Part shown: positions 1 through 7,617 of the stretch, in pieces | How the letters are laid out: every line of letters begins with the position of its first letter | How positions within the stretch are numbered: the first letter of the stretch is position 1 | NCBI GenBank assembly: GCA_044463945.1 | Contig: JBIQLW010000011.1 | Span: 1 to 64,000, forward strand | Direction: 5' to 3' | DNA from: 62-47 sp044463945 | Lineage (GTDB): Bacteria; Pseudomonadota; Alphaproteobacteria; Rhizobiales; Xanthobacteraceae | Length of the DNA stretch: 64,000 nucleotides | Translations under genes and position numbers: made by a program | Notes under the pieces: generated by a model | What the model was told of the DNA's origin: nothing | The model's database searches: none | Seen by the model: the letters and a program-made list of their open reading frames with translations, nothing else

Positions 1-148
1 CCGCTTCCAGCAAAAAATCGCCTCACTTCTGCAAAGCCTTCGCCTTCGCGGACGAGGACGTCTCATTTCTGGTCAGGCCCCGAGGAAATAACGAATCCGC
101 TTCGCTGAAATTCACTCCGACCGATTGCAACCATCCAGAGAGCTTCAG

Positions 149-1123
149 ATGATCAAGACCCGTTTCACCGAGATGTTCGGCGTCAGGCACCCGATCGCCC
201 AGGGCGGCATGCAGTGGGTCGGCAAGGCCGAACTGGTGTCGGCCGTCGCCAACGCCGGCGGCCTCGGCTTCATCACCGCGCTGACCCAGCCGACGCCGGA
301 GGATCTGGCGAAGGAAATCAAACGCACCCGCGAGATGACCGACCAGCCGTTCGGCGTCAACCTCACCATCCTGCCGGCCGTCAACCCGCCGCCCTATGCG
401 GAGTATCGCGCCGCCATCATCGAGTCCGGCATCAAGGCCGTGGAAACCGCCGGCTACAAGCCGGAGGAGCACATCGCCGAATTCCAGAAGCACGGCATCA
501 AGGTCATTCACAAATGCACCGCCATCCGTCACGCGGTTTCGGCGCAGCGCATGGGCGCCGACGCCATCTCCATCGACGGTTTCGAATGCGCCGGCCACCC
601 CGGCGAGGACGACATTCCGGGCCTGATCCTGATTCCGGCCGCCGCCGACAAGATCACCATTCCGATGATCGCATCGGGCGGGTTCGGCGACGGCCGCGGC
701 CTTGCCGCCGCGCTGGCGCTGGGGGCCGAGGGCATCAACATGGGCACCCGCTTCCTCGCCACCACGGAAGCTCCCATCCATCACAAGATCAAGGAGCAGA
801 TCGTCGCCAATGACGAGCGCGCGACCGACCTGATCTTCCGCACCATGCGCAACACCTCGCGCGTCTCCCGCAACGACGTCAGTCAGGAAGTGGTGCGACT
901 GGAGAAGGAAGGCGCGAAGTTCGAGGATGTGCGGCACCTCGTGGTGGGCAGTCGCGGCAAGGTCGTCTATGAGAGCGGCGACCAGAATTACGGCATCTGG
1001 TCGGCGGGTCTGGTTCAGGGGCTGATCCACGATATCCCGACCTGCGCCGAACTGATTACCCGCATCGTCGCGGACGCCGAGACGATCATTCAGAAGCGTC
1101 TGGCGAACTTCATCGTCAGATAA
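149..1123 (+). CDS. Nitronate monooxygenase (2-nitropropane dioxygenase family)
   Basis: A cytosolic FMN-dependent TIM-barrel enzyme of 324 aa. The family oxidises alkyl nitronates such as propionate 3-nitronate; some members are enoyl-ACP reductases of the FabK type. Visible family features are IAQGGMQW near residues 16-23, ECAGHPG at about 146-152 (a His in this region is catalytic in the family), and the glycine-rich FMN phosphate-binding stretches ASGGFGDGRG (175-184) and GAEGINMGTRF (192-202). I start at ATG 149; an in-frame TTG at 125 would add eight residues with no family resemblance. An enoyl-CoA hydratase follows about 60 bp downstream on the same strand, so the two may share a transcript. 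The exact substrate is not determined by sequence. Confidence 0.88.
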   Translation: MIKTRFTEMFGVRHPIAQGGMQWVGKAELVSAVANAGGLGFITALTQPTPEDLAKEIKRTREMTDQPFGVNLTILPAVNPPPYAEYRAAIIESGIKAVETAGYKPEEHIAEFQKHGIKVIHKCTAIRHAVSAQRMGADAISIDGFECAGHPGEDDIPGLILIPAAADKITIPMIASGGFGDGRGLAAALALGAEGINMGTRFLATTEAPIHHKIKEQIVANDERATDLIFRTMRNTSRVSRNDVSQEVVRLEKEGAKFEDVRHLVVGSRGKVVYESGDQNYGIWSAGLVQGLIHDIPTCAELITRIVADAETIIQKRLANFIVR

Positions 1124-1184
1124 GCAATCCGCAATCGCCGGTCGCGGACCTGCGACCGGCATCCCAATCCATGAGGAAGACATC

Positions 1185-1940
1185 ATGACCGCGCTGGTGC
1201 TCAGGGACGACAGGGACGGCTGCGCCATTCTGACGCTCAACCGTCCCGACAAGCTGAACTCGCTCAATGTCGCGCTGTTCGCCGCGCTTGAGGCGCATGT
1301 CGATGTCATCGCCGGCCAGACCGACCGCGTCGGACTGGTCATCCTGCGCGGCGCCGGCAAGTGCTTCTCGGCCGGGCATGACCTCAACGATATTTCCGTG
1401 GGCGAGAAGCCGCCGCGTCCGCACTTTCAGGCCGGCGTGATCGAGAAGCTGGCCAACCTGCCGCAGCCGGTGATCGCCGCCGTGCATGGCCACTGCTACA
1501 CCGGCGCGCTCGAACTGGCGCTGGCGGGCGACTTGCTGGTCTGCGCAGAGAACGCCAAATTCGCCGACACCCACGCCCGCTGGGCGCTGTCGCCGGTGTG
1601 GGGCATGAGCCAGCGCCTGCCGCGCCGCGTCGGCCTGCCCAAGGCGCGCGAGATGATGTTCACCTGCCGCACCTATACCGGGCGCGAGGCGGAGACGATG
1701 GGCCTCGCCAACATCTGCGTGCCGGATGCGGATTTCGACGCCGAACTGGAGAAGCTGGCGGCGACCGTCCTCGCCAATTCCTGGTACAGCCATCGCGCCA
1801 ACAAGGCGCTGCTGGTGGAAACCGACGGCCTGCCGCTCGCCGCCGGCCTCAGCCACGAGATCGCCCGCAGCCGCGGCGTCGGCCCGGACATGGCGGAGCG
1901 CATCGCCGCTTTCCAGAACAAGACCGCGAAGATCAAGTGA
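1185..1940 (+). CDS. Enoyl-CoA hydratase/isomerase (crotonase) family protein
   Basis: A 251-aa crotonase-fold protein that should act on an acyl-CoA thioester, hydrating or isomerising a double bond. The family's oxyanion-hole segments are recognisable: the AGKCFSAGHDLND stretch in the first half and GHCYTGALELALAGD near the middle. The Glu in GALELA sits where one of the two catalytic acids usually lies. The ATG at 1185 has a good ribosome site (GAGGAAG at 1173-1179). It lies just after the nitronate monooxygenase gene and may be co-transcribed, but no pathway can be named. Crotonases are hard to assign to a substrate, so only the family call is firm. Confidence 0.88.
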   Translation: MTALVLRDDRDGCAILTLNRPDKLNSLNVALFAALEAHVDVIAGQTDRVGLVILRGAGKCFSAGHDLNDISVGEKPPRPHFQAGVIEKLANLPQPVIAAVHGHCYTGALELALAGDLLVCAENAKFADTHARWALSPVWGMSQRLPRRVGLPKAREMMFTCRTYTGREAETMGLANICVPDADFDAELEKLAATVLANSWYSHRANKALLVETDGLPLAAGLSHEIARSRGVGPDMAERIAAFQNKTAKIK

Positions 1941-2089
1941 ACCCGCCGGCCGTCGCGGCGCGTTGATGTTCCAATCGGCCTTGCGGTCGGGAAAATCAGG
2001 AACGAATGCAAAACCGGCGGCGTTGACGGGTTGATCCGCGCGCATGAGATCAAGCGCGCCGGGAGCGGCGCGGGATCGTCAAGCGGGAT

Positions 2090-2116
2090 ATCTCAGGAGA
2101 GCACATCTCAGGAGAG
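2090..2116 (+). promoter_or_regulatory. Duplicated ribosome-binding segment ahead of the 167-aa unknown gene
   Basis: ATCTCAGGAGAG occurs twice, at 2090-2101 and 2105-2116, a perfect 12-bp direct repeat with a 15-bp period. Both copies carry an AGGAG Shine-Dalgarno core. The second lies 4-9 nt before ATG 2121 and is the likely working site. The first could be a standby site or simply a recent tandem duplication. Confidence 0.6.
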
Positions 2117-2120
2117 AGCC

Positions 2121-2624
2121 ATGGCAACCGAACGTCAGATCGAGGCGGCACGCCATAACATCAAGAAAGCCCAGGCCAGTTGGCAGGCCATGTCGCACCG
2201 CGAGCGGGCAACGGCCCAGCCGGGCGGCCGGGCGCGCGCCAAGCCGGGCAGCGCCGGCGGCGGCGCGTTCTTCCATATCGAGGTCAGGCCCAGGCAGGAG
2301 TTCAGGACCTTCCGCACCCAGGATGTCGGCAAGAAGGGCGGCATCGAGCGCGTTTCCGGCAAGCGGGAGAGCGGTTCCTGGGACACTCAGAAATGGCTTA
2401 TCAGCAAGGAATTCGCGCATCTTGAGGGCGACAGGCTGGTCGCCGACACCGATGACGCGCGCGAGGTTCTGGAGATGCTGGGTTCGACGCCGGAACACCT
2501 TGAGGGCGACCGTTTCAAGGCGCAGGACCGGCCCAACGTGCCCGAGAAAGACAAGCCGACGCCGGCGCAGAGGCGTGCGCGCAGCGCCAACATCAAGAAA
2601 GCGCAAGCTGCCCGCGGGCATTGA
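2121..2624 (+). CDS. Small basic protein of unknown function with a repeated end motif
   Basis: A 167-aa hydrophilic, Lys/Arg-rich protein with no signal peptide or membrane segment. Nearly the same motif appears at both ends: HNIKKAQASW at residues 13-22 and ANIKKAQAARGH at the C-terminus. The middle holds two similar phrases, HLEGDRLVADT and HLEGDRFKAQD, so it may be an internal duplication. The start ATG 2121 follows a doubled AGGAG site. An in-frame ORF extends upstream to 2031, but that part lacks a ribosome site. A 50-aa gene follows 8 bp later. I do not recognise a family; the basic ends would suit nucleic-acid or ribosome contact, which is only a guess. Confidence 0.65.
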   Translation: MATERQIEAARHNIKKAQASWQAMSHRERATAQPGGRARAKPGSAGGGAFFHIEVRPRQEFRTFRTQDVGKKGGIERVSGKRESGSWDTQKWLISKEFAHLEGDRLVADTDDAREVLEMLGSTPEHLEGDRFKAQDRPNVPEKDKPTPAQRRARSANIKKAQAARGH

Positions 2625-2632
2625 GGCGCGTC

Positions 2633-2785
2633 ATGATCCGCAAACTCAAGTCAGGAAAGTACCGGCTCTATTCGCGCAAGGTGGACGCCAAGACCGGCAA
2701 GCGCCGCAATCTCGGCACGTTCGAGAGCCGGGAGGCCGCCGAGAAGCACGAGCGTGAAATTCAGTACTTCAAGCGGCACTCATAG
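2633..2785 (+). CDS. 50-aa basic conserved-type hypothetical protein
   Basis: A short ORF starting MIRKLKSGKYRLYSRK and ending EIQYFKRHS, rich in Lys and Arg. It begins 8 bp after the stop of the 167-aa unknown gene, so translation is probably linked. A compact sequence with paired basic/aromatic residues (KYRLYSRK) and a Gly-Thr-Phe turn (NLGTFESREAAEKHE) is typical of a folded mini-protein and not of random high-GC sequence. From memory, similar proteins occur in Bradyrhizobium-type genomes; no function is known to me. The GC-rich stretch from 2786 to 3017 after it shows no gene. Confidence 0.6.
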   Translation: MIRKLKSGKYRLYSRKVDAKTGKRRNLGTFESREAAEKHEREIQYFKRHS

Positions 2786-3017
2786 TCCGGTGCGAATCCC
2801 TGGGAACGCTCCTGCATTGCCTGCGTTGATTTGTTGTCCTGCCCCTTGACGAGGCAGGGCACCGGCGGTCCTGGTCCCCCGCACCCCCACCCAGCACCAG
2901 GGTCGCTGAGTTCCGGGCCCCTCCGCCATTTCACCGCGCGGACGACGGATTCTTCAACCACGGCGGTTGACGGCTGTCGCGCGCTTCGACCAAGTAGCGA
3001 CCACATGACATGGCGGG

Positions 3018-4580
3018 GTGCGCCCGGTGGACACGTTGCAGGCGTCGGTATTCGCGTTCCTTGAAAACTCGGATTCTCACGGCGGCGCGCCGGTGCGACG
3101 GTTCGATACCCACGCTTCGGCCGTTTTTCTTGCCGGCCCCCGTGTGTTGAAAGTGAAGCGAGCGGTTTCCTTTCCGTTTCTCGACTATTCGACCCTCGAC
3201 AAGCGGAAGGCCGCGTGCATCGCCGAACTGGAGGTGAACCGCCGCTTCGCGCCCGACCTGTACCGGCGAGTGGTGCCGATCACCCGCGAGACCGACGGCA
3301 AACTGGCGATCGACGGTAGCGGCGAAGTGGTTGAATGGGCCGTCGAGATGGACCGCTTCGACGAGAACCAGACGCTCGATCATATCGCCGATCGCGGGGC
3401 GCTCGATTCCCGTCTCGCCGCGCAGCTTGCGGCCATGACGCTCGCGATCCATCGCGACGCGAAGCCCGCGAACGCCGCGCGATGGCTCGCGGCCGTCGAG
3501 ACGTATATCGAGCAGAATTCCGAGGCGTTTCGCGCCTATCCCGACATCTTCGCTGAAACGGATGTCGCGCGGCTGGAACAGGCCATGCGCGGCCAGCTCA
3601 TACGCCTCAAGCCGTTATTGACCAGACGCGGCGAGCAGGGTTTCGTTCGGCTTGGCCATGGCGACCTGCATCTCGGAAACATCGCCTTCATCGACGGCCA
3701 TCCGGTCGCGTTCGACGCCATTGAGTTCAGCCCGGTCATCGCCTCCGGCGATGTCCTGTACGATCTTGCGTTTCTTCTCATGGATCTGGTCGAGCGGGGG
3801 CAAGCCGCCAACGCCAACATCGTTCTGAACACCTACATCGGCTCGCAGGGTCCGCTGGAAGAACTCGATGGATTGGCTTGCCTTCCGATGTTCATGTCGC
3901 TGCGGGCGGCAATCCGCGCCAAGGTGATCGTCGCGCGGCTCGGTCAAGGCCGGGAAAACGTTTCAACGATCGAAGCGTCCGCCAGACGGTATTTCGATCT
4001 TGCCCTGACGCTCGTCGAACCTCACCAGCCGCAAATAATCTGCATCGGCGGTCTGTCGGGCGTGGGCAAGTCGGCCATGGCGAGAAAGCTCGCGGAGACG
4101 ATCCCGCCTTTGCCGGGCGCCCTGGTGCTGCGCTCGGATGTGGTGCGCAAGCGGATGTTTGGATGCTCGGAATTCGATCGGCTGCCGGCGGAAGCCTATG
4201 ACGCCGCGGTATCGACACGCGTTTACGCCGAACTGACGGAGCGCGCCATCCGGACCGTGCGCGCGAATTACCCGGTGATCGTCGATGCGACCTTCACAAG
4301 TGGCGACGCCCGCCGGGTAATCGAAAGCAGCGCGCGCGACGCCGGCGTGGCGCTGATCGGGCTGTTCATGACGGCCGATATCGAAACCCGGATATCGCGC
4401 ATCGCCCAACGCGGCCCCGACGCATCGGACGCCGACGCAAGGCTGGCGCGCGCGCAGGAGACGTACGATCTCGATGCGATCGCATGGACCAAGGTCGACG
4501 CATCCGGTCCGTTCGAGCAGACCTTCCGGCGGATCCGAAATATCCTTTCGCGCCACGGCGCGGGCGCGCCCGCTCATTGA
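3018..4580 (+). CDS. Fusion of an APH-like kinase domain with a P-loop kinase domain
   Basis: A 520-aa two-domain cytosolic protein. Residues about 1-320 resemble the aminoglycoside/choline kinase fold, with the catalytic HGDLHLGN at 214-221 and the metal-site DAIEFS at 233-238. Residues about 338-515 are a P-loop kinase of the zeta-toxin/gluconate-kinase type, with Walker A GLSGVGKS at 345-352 and an IVDATF segment later. The arrangement matches a known bacterial fusion family (COG2187 plus COG0645) of unknown substrate. The start is GTG 3018, with GTG 3027 as an alternative. An Hsp20 gene with a ROSE thermometer follows about 200 bp downstream. It is probably a small-molecule phosphotransferase, not a drug-resistance gene. 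Confidence 0.85.
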   Translation: MRPVDTLQASVFAFLENSDSHGGAPVRRFDTHASAVFLAGPRVLKVKRAVSFPFLDYSTLDKRKAACIAELEVNRRFAPDLYRRVVPITRETDGKLAIDGSGEVVEWAVEMDRFDENQTLDHIADRGALDSRLAAQLAAMTLAIHRDAKPANAARWLAAVETYIEQNSEAFRAYPDIFAETDVARLEQAMRGQLIRLKPLLTRRGEQGFVRLGHGDLHLGNIAFIDGHPVAFDAIEFSPVIASGDVLYDLAFLLMDLVERGQAANANIVLNTYIGSQGPLEELDGLACLPMFMSLRAAIRAKVIVARLGQGRENVSTIEASARRYFDLALTLVEPHQPQIICIGGLSGVGKSAMARKLAETIPPLPGALVLRSDVVRKRMFGCSEFDRLPAEAYDAAVSTRVYAELTERAIRTVRANYPVIVDATFTSGDARRVIESSARDAGVALIGLFMTADIETRISRIAQRGPDASDADARLARAQETYDLDAIAWTKVDASGPFEQTFRRIRNILSRHGAGAPAH

Positions 4581-4636
4581 ATGATCTGTGCATCCGGGCC
4601 CCGGAAATCCGGGCCGAAAAATTTCATCACCGCCCC

Positions 4637-4664
4637 TTGAAACTTCACTCCGTTTCTCTAACTG
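4637..4664 (+). promoter_or_regulatory. Candidate housekeeping promoter for the ROSE-hsp20 transcript
   Basis: TTGAAA at 4637-4642 and TAACTG at 4659-4664 are 16 bp apart, a fair match to a sigma-70 type promoter. Transcription would begin near 4671 and give a leader of about 115 nt, the right size for a ROSE leader. Genes controlled by ROSE usually have housekeeping promoters, which agrees. This is a motif match only. Confidence 0.35.
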
Positions 4665-4670
4665 AATTTT

Positions 4671-4786
4671 CGCCGCCGAACAGGCGGGTCTCGGGCGCCA
4701 GCCAGGGCCCGGACAGAAACAGAGACGGGCGCCGGCCGGTGTCCGGAGTCCGCTCGTATCCATCTTGCTCCGAGGAGGATTTGGCT
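4671..4786 (+). promoter_or_regulatory. ROSE RNA thermometer in the hsp20 leader
   Basis: The last 45 nt before the start codon match the ROSE element of rhizobial small heat-shock genes very closely: AGTCCGCTCGTATCCATC, then TTGCTCC at 4765-4771, then GAGGAGGATTTGGCT running into ATG 4787. The TTGCT pentamer and the adjacent CTCC (4768-4771) face GGAG (4774-4777) and would close the ribosome site in a short imperfect hairpin at normal temperature. GC-rich stretches between 4690 and 4745 would form the upstream ROSE stems. Known ROSE elements melt on heating and release translation. The 5' boundary is inferred from the candidate promoter. Confidence 0.9.
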
Positions 4787-5239
4787 ATGAGGAATTACGA
4801 TTTTGCTCCCCTTTGGCGGTCAACGATCGGGTTCGACCGTTTATTCGATCTCTTTGATGCAGCGCAGCACGCGGGGACGGATGATCATTATCCGCCCTAC
4901 AACATCGAGCGCCTGTCCGAGGACAGCTATCAAATCTCGCTGGCGCTGGCCGGCTTCGCCCCTGACGAAATCACGGTGACCGCCGAACAGAACGTCCTTA
5001 CGGTTGAGGGGCGGAAGGCCGAAGCCGACAACAGGGATTACCTGTATCAGGGAATCTCGGCGCGCCAGTTCAAGCGCACCTTCAATCTCGCGGACTACGT
5101 CAAGGTCGAGAACGCATCGTTCGAGCACGGCCTGTTGCGGATCCGGCTCGTGCGCGAGATTCCGGAGGCGATGAAGCCGCGACGCATTCCGATCAACCTC
5201 GGCGCAGGCCCGCAGATCGAGAAGAAGCGCGCCGCGTAA
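4787..5239 (+). CDS. Small heat-shock protein, Hsp20 family (class A, ROSE-controlled)
   Basis: A 150-aa ATP-independent holdase chaperone that binds unfolding proteins in the cytosol. The N-terminal MRNYDFAPLWRSTIGFDRLF is the typical start of rhizobial class A (HspA/IbpA-like) proteins. The alpha-crystallin domain runs from about YPPYNIER to the RIRLVREIPE strand, with the family signature around ALAGFAPDEITV and FKRTFNLADYV and the C-terminal motif RRIPINL (I-x-I type). The start at ATG 4787 is fixed by the ROSE leader and GAGGAGG. Two unknown genes follow within 100 bp and may belong to the same heat-inducible transcript. Confidence 0.95.
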   Translation: MRNYDFAPLWRSTIGFDRLFDLFDAAQHAGTDDHYPPYNIERLSEDSYQISLALAGFAPDEITVTAEQNVLTVEGRKAEADNRDYLYQGISARQFKRTFNLADYVKVENASFEHGLLRIRLVREIPEAMKPRRIPINLGAGPQIEKKRAA

Positions 5240-5334
5240 TTCCGGCGATCCATTGGGCGTCCGGGCGGCCGTCTCGCGCGCCCGGCGCATGACCTGTTGA
5301 CGCTCCCCAGGGAAAGGAGATGGAGGGGAAGACA

Positions 5335-5871
5335 ATGAATCGTGTTGACGTTCTTCGAACTGCTCCAATTCAATTCCGCCCGGACGCACATCACGCGTCG
5401 GTCGCTGACGTGCTCCACGACAGCAAGCTCTCGCGCGACGAGAAGCGAGCCATTCTCTCGGCCTGGGCATCCGACATGTATGCGGTGGAGTCCGCGCCGG
5501 GCCTGAGGGCGATTCCCGGGCACCCCGCGCCCCTTCGCCTGGATGCGATCCTTAATGCGCTCAGGGCGCTGGATGATGACGATCCGCCACCGCGGGGTGG
5601 AATGGCGCTGAGGATGCCGAGCCCGCGCCCGAGGATCAACGTCGTGGCTCGCCGGGACGACGATGCGCGGGACGACGTGGATCTTCGGACCGCGTCCATC
5701 GAGACGCATCGAAAGAACATCCGTCGCTACCGGCGGCTGCTCCAGACGGAACTGACGGATCTGGAGCGCCAGTTCATCCGCCGGCGGCTGGCGGAAGAGG
5801 AAACCGCGATCGCAAGGCTGATGGCAGGAGCGCGCGACAATGGCCGTATTTCATTTGCCGCCGGCTGTTGA
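5335..5871 (+). CDS. Unknown protein downstream of hsp20
   Basis: A 178-aa soluble protein of unknown function. The N-terminal third contains SVADVLHDSKLSRDEKRAIL, then SAWASDMYAVE and LDAILNALRALDDDD. This helical pattern recalls a hypothetical family common in Rhizobiales, often near small heat-shock genes (from memory, not searched). The C-terminal part is a basic helix with RRYRRLLQTELTDLERQFIRR, likely a coiled coil. ATG 5335 is preferred: GGAGGGG at 5322-5328 is well spaced for it, whereas ATG 5320 has its GGAG directly abutting. It starts 95 bp after hsp20, and its 3' end overlaps the next small gene by 32 bp. A stress-related role is inferred only from context. Confidence 0.7.
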   Translation: MNRVDVLRTAPIQFRPDAHHASVADVLHDSKLSRDEKRAILSAWASDMYAVESAPGLRAIPGHPAPLRLDAILNALRALDDDDPPPRGGMALRMPSPRPRINVVARRDDDARDDVDLRTASIETHRKNIRRYRRLLQTELTDLERQFIRRRLAEEETAIARLMAGARDNGRISFAAGC

Positions 5872-6061
5872 GATCGGCCGCCTGCGGCGATTGCGGGAGA
5901 CGGTCACCGGCGGGGCGGGCGCACGCCGGTCGTCGATCGTGGCGGCTGACGACTGGATCGCGGAAATCGATGCCCGGCTGGGTGAGCTGGAAAGGGCGCT
6001 CGGACTGCCGACAGACGCACCGCCTCGGCCTCCCGCTGCTCCCGAGATATGCCTGTCATGA
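5840..6061 (+). CDS. 73-aa unknown protein overlapping its neighbour
   Basis: A short ORF whose first 32 bp overlap the end of the preceding unknown gene in another frame. ATG 5840 has a well-placed AGGAG (5827-5831). The protein has a helix-forming core with ADDWIAEIDARLGELERALGL, possibly a coiled coil, and a Pro-rich tail (PTDAPPRPPAAPE). The overlap and ribosome site suggest coupled translation with the gene before it. There is no recognisable family; it could be non-coding, but the ribosome site and heptad-like pattern favour a real gene. Confidence 0.5.
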   Translation: MAVFHLPPAVEIGRLRRLRETVTGGAGARRSSIVAADDWIAEIDARLGELERALGLPTDAPPRPPAAPEICLS

Positions 6062-6084
6062 TGAGGTTTGCCTGAACCGTTCAA

Positions 6085-6112
6085 GCAAGGCTGCCGCCAA
6101 CGGCGGCCTTGC
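6085..6112. terminator. Hairpin between convergent genes
   Basis: CAAGGC, a bulged T, then GCCGCC pairs across an AAC loop with GGCGGCCTTG. It lies between the convergent genes ending at 6061 and 6146. There is no clear T-run, so its terminator role is only probable. Confidence 0.4.
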
Positions 6113-6145
6113 CGTTTCAGCGCCGGTCGGTTCAACCGGCCGCCA

Positions 6146-6385
6146 TCACAGGCCGCGTTCTTCTTCCTCCTCCTCGACTTGTGCGGCAAGAATCTCGACC
6201 AGTTCGCCGACCCGGCCGCTGGGCAGCGGCTTGCCCTCATTCATCGGCGCCTCGTCGTTGTTCACCCACGCCCATGCCTGCCCCAGTTCCTCAAGCGTCG
6301 CCTGGGTCGCGATGATCTCGGTGATCACCCTGTCGTCGGAAGGGCCAAGGACGGACAGAATGTCTTCTCGCGTAAGGGCCGCCAT
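6146..6385 (-). CDS. 79-aa acidic protein of unknown function
   Basis: The protein begins MAALTREDILSVLGPSDDRV and ends in a very acidic run EEEEEERGL. It has no membrane segment or signal. The start at 6385 has GGAGG eight bases upstream on the minus strand. A longer frame upstream is probably spurious because it lacks family-like composition. The order (helix, an AWAWVNNDEAP segment, then a helix PSGRVGELVEILAAQ) suggests a small helical domain. I do not recognise it with certainty. It converges on the heat-shock cluster and diverges from the DUF1801 gene. Confidence 0.6.
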   Translation of the reverse strand: MAALTREDILSVLGPSDDRVITEIIATQATLEELGQAWAWVNNDEAPMNEGKPLPSGRVGELVEILAAQVEEEEEERGL

Positions 6386-6573
6386 CTTGTGCCTCCGCTC
6401 GTTTCCCTGTTCACGAACGATGGCACGGCGCGGATGTTCCAGAACCAGAGCAGATTGCATCGTTGCGGCGCTTTCGAGCGGCGATGACATGGCCATAGAA
6501 ACGCTGCTCTTTTGCGGAAGCGTTCGTGCTCCTGATCCACCGGGAACCCGATTGCTTGCGAGGGATGAACGCG

Positions 6574-7050
6574 ATGGCCGGCAAGACATTGGCGAAGGCC
6601 GCCCGAAAAACCAACGCGCCCCGCAAGATGGCATCGAAGCCGCAGCCCGACGGGGTCGTTCTTCTTTCCGGCGGCAATCCCCAGATCGCCAAAGGCTATG
6701 GCGACGCGCCAGTGCAGGCGTACATCGCCGCCATGCCGGGCTGGAAAAGCGATATCGGACGCCGCCTCGATGCCCTGGTCGAACGTACTGTCCCGGGCGT
6801 CAACAAGGCGGTCAAATGGAACTCGCCCCTTTATGGCGTCGAGGGCGACGGCTGGTTCCTCAGCTTTCATTGCTTCACCAAGTACATCAAGGTGACGTTC
6901 TTCCGTGGCGCATCGCTGCACCCTCTCCCTCCCGGCGAATCGAAACACAAGGACGTACGCTACCTCGACATCCGCGAAGGCGAATTCGACGAAGCGCAGC
7001 TTGCCGACTGGATCGCGCAGGCGAGCCGGCTGCCTGGCGCGAAAATGTGA
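6574..7050 (+). CDS. DUF1801 domain protein
   Basis: A 158-aa soluble protein. After a Lys/Ala-rich N-terminal tail of about 45 residues it carries a DUF1801 (YdhG-like) domain. Visible hallmarks are VQAYIAAMPGW, VERTVPGVNKAVKWNSPLYG, then FLSFHCFTKYIKVTFFRGA and the closing DVRYLDIREGE. The biochemical role of the family is not established. ATG 6574 is chosen because GAGGG at 6560-6564 is spaced for it; ATG 6565 lies too close to that site. It stands alone, facing the MarR gene tail-to-tail. Confidence 0.82.
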   Translation: MAGKTLAKAARKTNAPRKMASKPQPDGVVLLSGGNPQIAKGYGDAPVQAYIAAMPGWKSDIGRRLDALVERTVPGVNKAVKWNSPLYGVEGDGWFLSFHCFTKYIKVTFFRGASLHPLPPGESKHKDVRYLDIREGEFDEAQLADWIAQASRLPGAKM

Positions 7051-7118
7051 TCGACGCGGCGAGGCCGCGGCATCCCACAACAACGAGGCGCGGGATTTCA
7101 GTGTGCGAGCTTTCCGGC

Positions 7119-7604
7119 TTATCCGGCGGCGCCGGTCGAACTGTCGGATTTCGAAAGGCGCTTCAGTTCGAAGCGCAGGCGATCCGGGTCCGACAGCTCT
7201 CTTTCAATCGCTGCATGGAGCCGCCGCCAGATCGGCACCGCTTCCGCGAGAACCGCCCGGCCGGCCGGCGTCAGCCGCAGCAGGCGGGCACGCGCGTCCT
7301 TCGGATCGGCCGCCGTCTCGACGAGGCCGCGGCGCTCCAGCGGCTTCAGATTGGCGGTCAAGGTCGTCCTGTCCATCGCCAGCAGCGCCGCCACGCTGCC
7401 GAGGTTTGGTGGTTCCGGCCGGTTGAGCGACATCAGCAGCGAGAACTGCCCGCTGGTGATGCCGGCCGGTTTCAGCGCGACATCGAAACGGCGTGCCAGC
7501 GCGCGCGCCGTCCGCTGCGCGTGCAGGCACAGGCAGGCGTCACGCACCAGAAGCGTGGTTTCGAAGGTAAGGTTGGCCGGCGCGTGCATCTGAGGGGTTG
7601 ACAT
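7119..7604 (-). CDS. MarR family transcriptional regulator
   Basis: A 161-aa winged-helix repressor-type protein. The core runs ITSGQFSLLMSLNR, then LGSVAALLAMDRTTLTANLKPLERRGLVE (recognition helix and turn), then the wing DPKDARARLLRLTPAGRAVL, which is classic MarR. ATG 7604 is chosen because the frame upstream crosses the operator palindrome and has no family resemblance. It is divergent from a VOC (PhnB-like) gene at 7747. The perfect palindrome at 7618-7633 lies 13 bp before its start, so self-control and control of the VOC gene are likely. The ligand is unknown. Confidence 0.9.
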   Translation of the reverse strand: MSTPQMHAPANLTFETTLLVRDACLCLHAQRTARALARRFDVALKPAGITSGQFSLLMSLNRPEPPNLGSVAALLAMDRTTLTANLKPLERRGLVETAADPKDARARLLRLTPAGRAVLAEAVPIWRRLHAAIERELSDPDRLRFELKRLSKSDSSTGAAG

Positions 7605-7617
7605 CCGTGGAAACTTT

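Noticed and set aside
2031..2120. Upstream extension of the 167-aa unknown protein
   Set aside because: The extension covers the duplicated ribosome-site repeat and lacks its own ribosome site.
3018..4580. Aminoglycoside-resistance gene
   Set aside because: The APH-like fold is shared by many housekeeping kinases, and the fused P-loop domain places it in a different family.
5868..7601. A 577-codon plus-strand frame spanning several small genes
   Set aside because: It crosses three better-supported genes in both directions and has a composition typical of an out-of-frame read.
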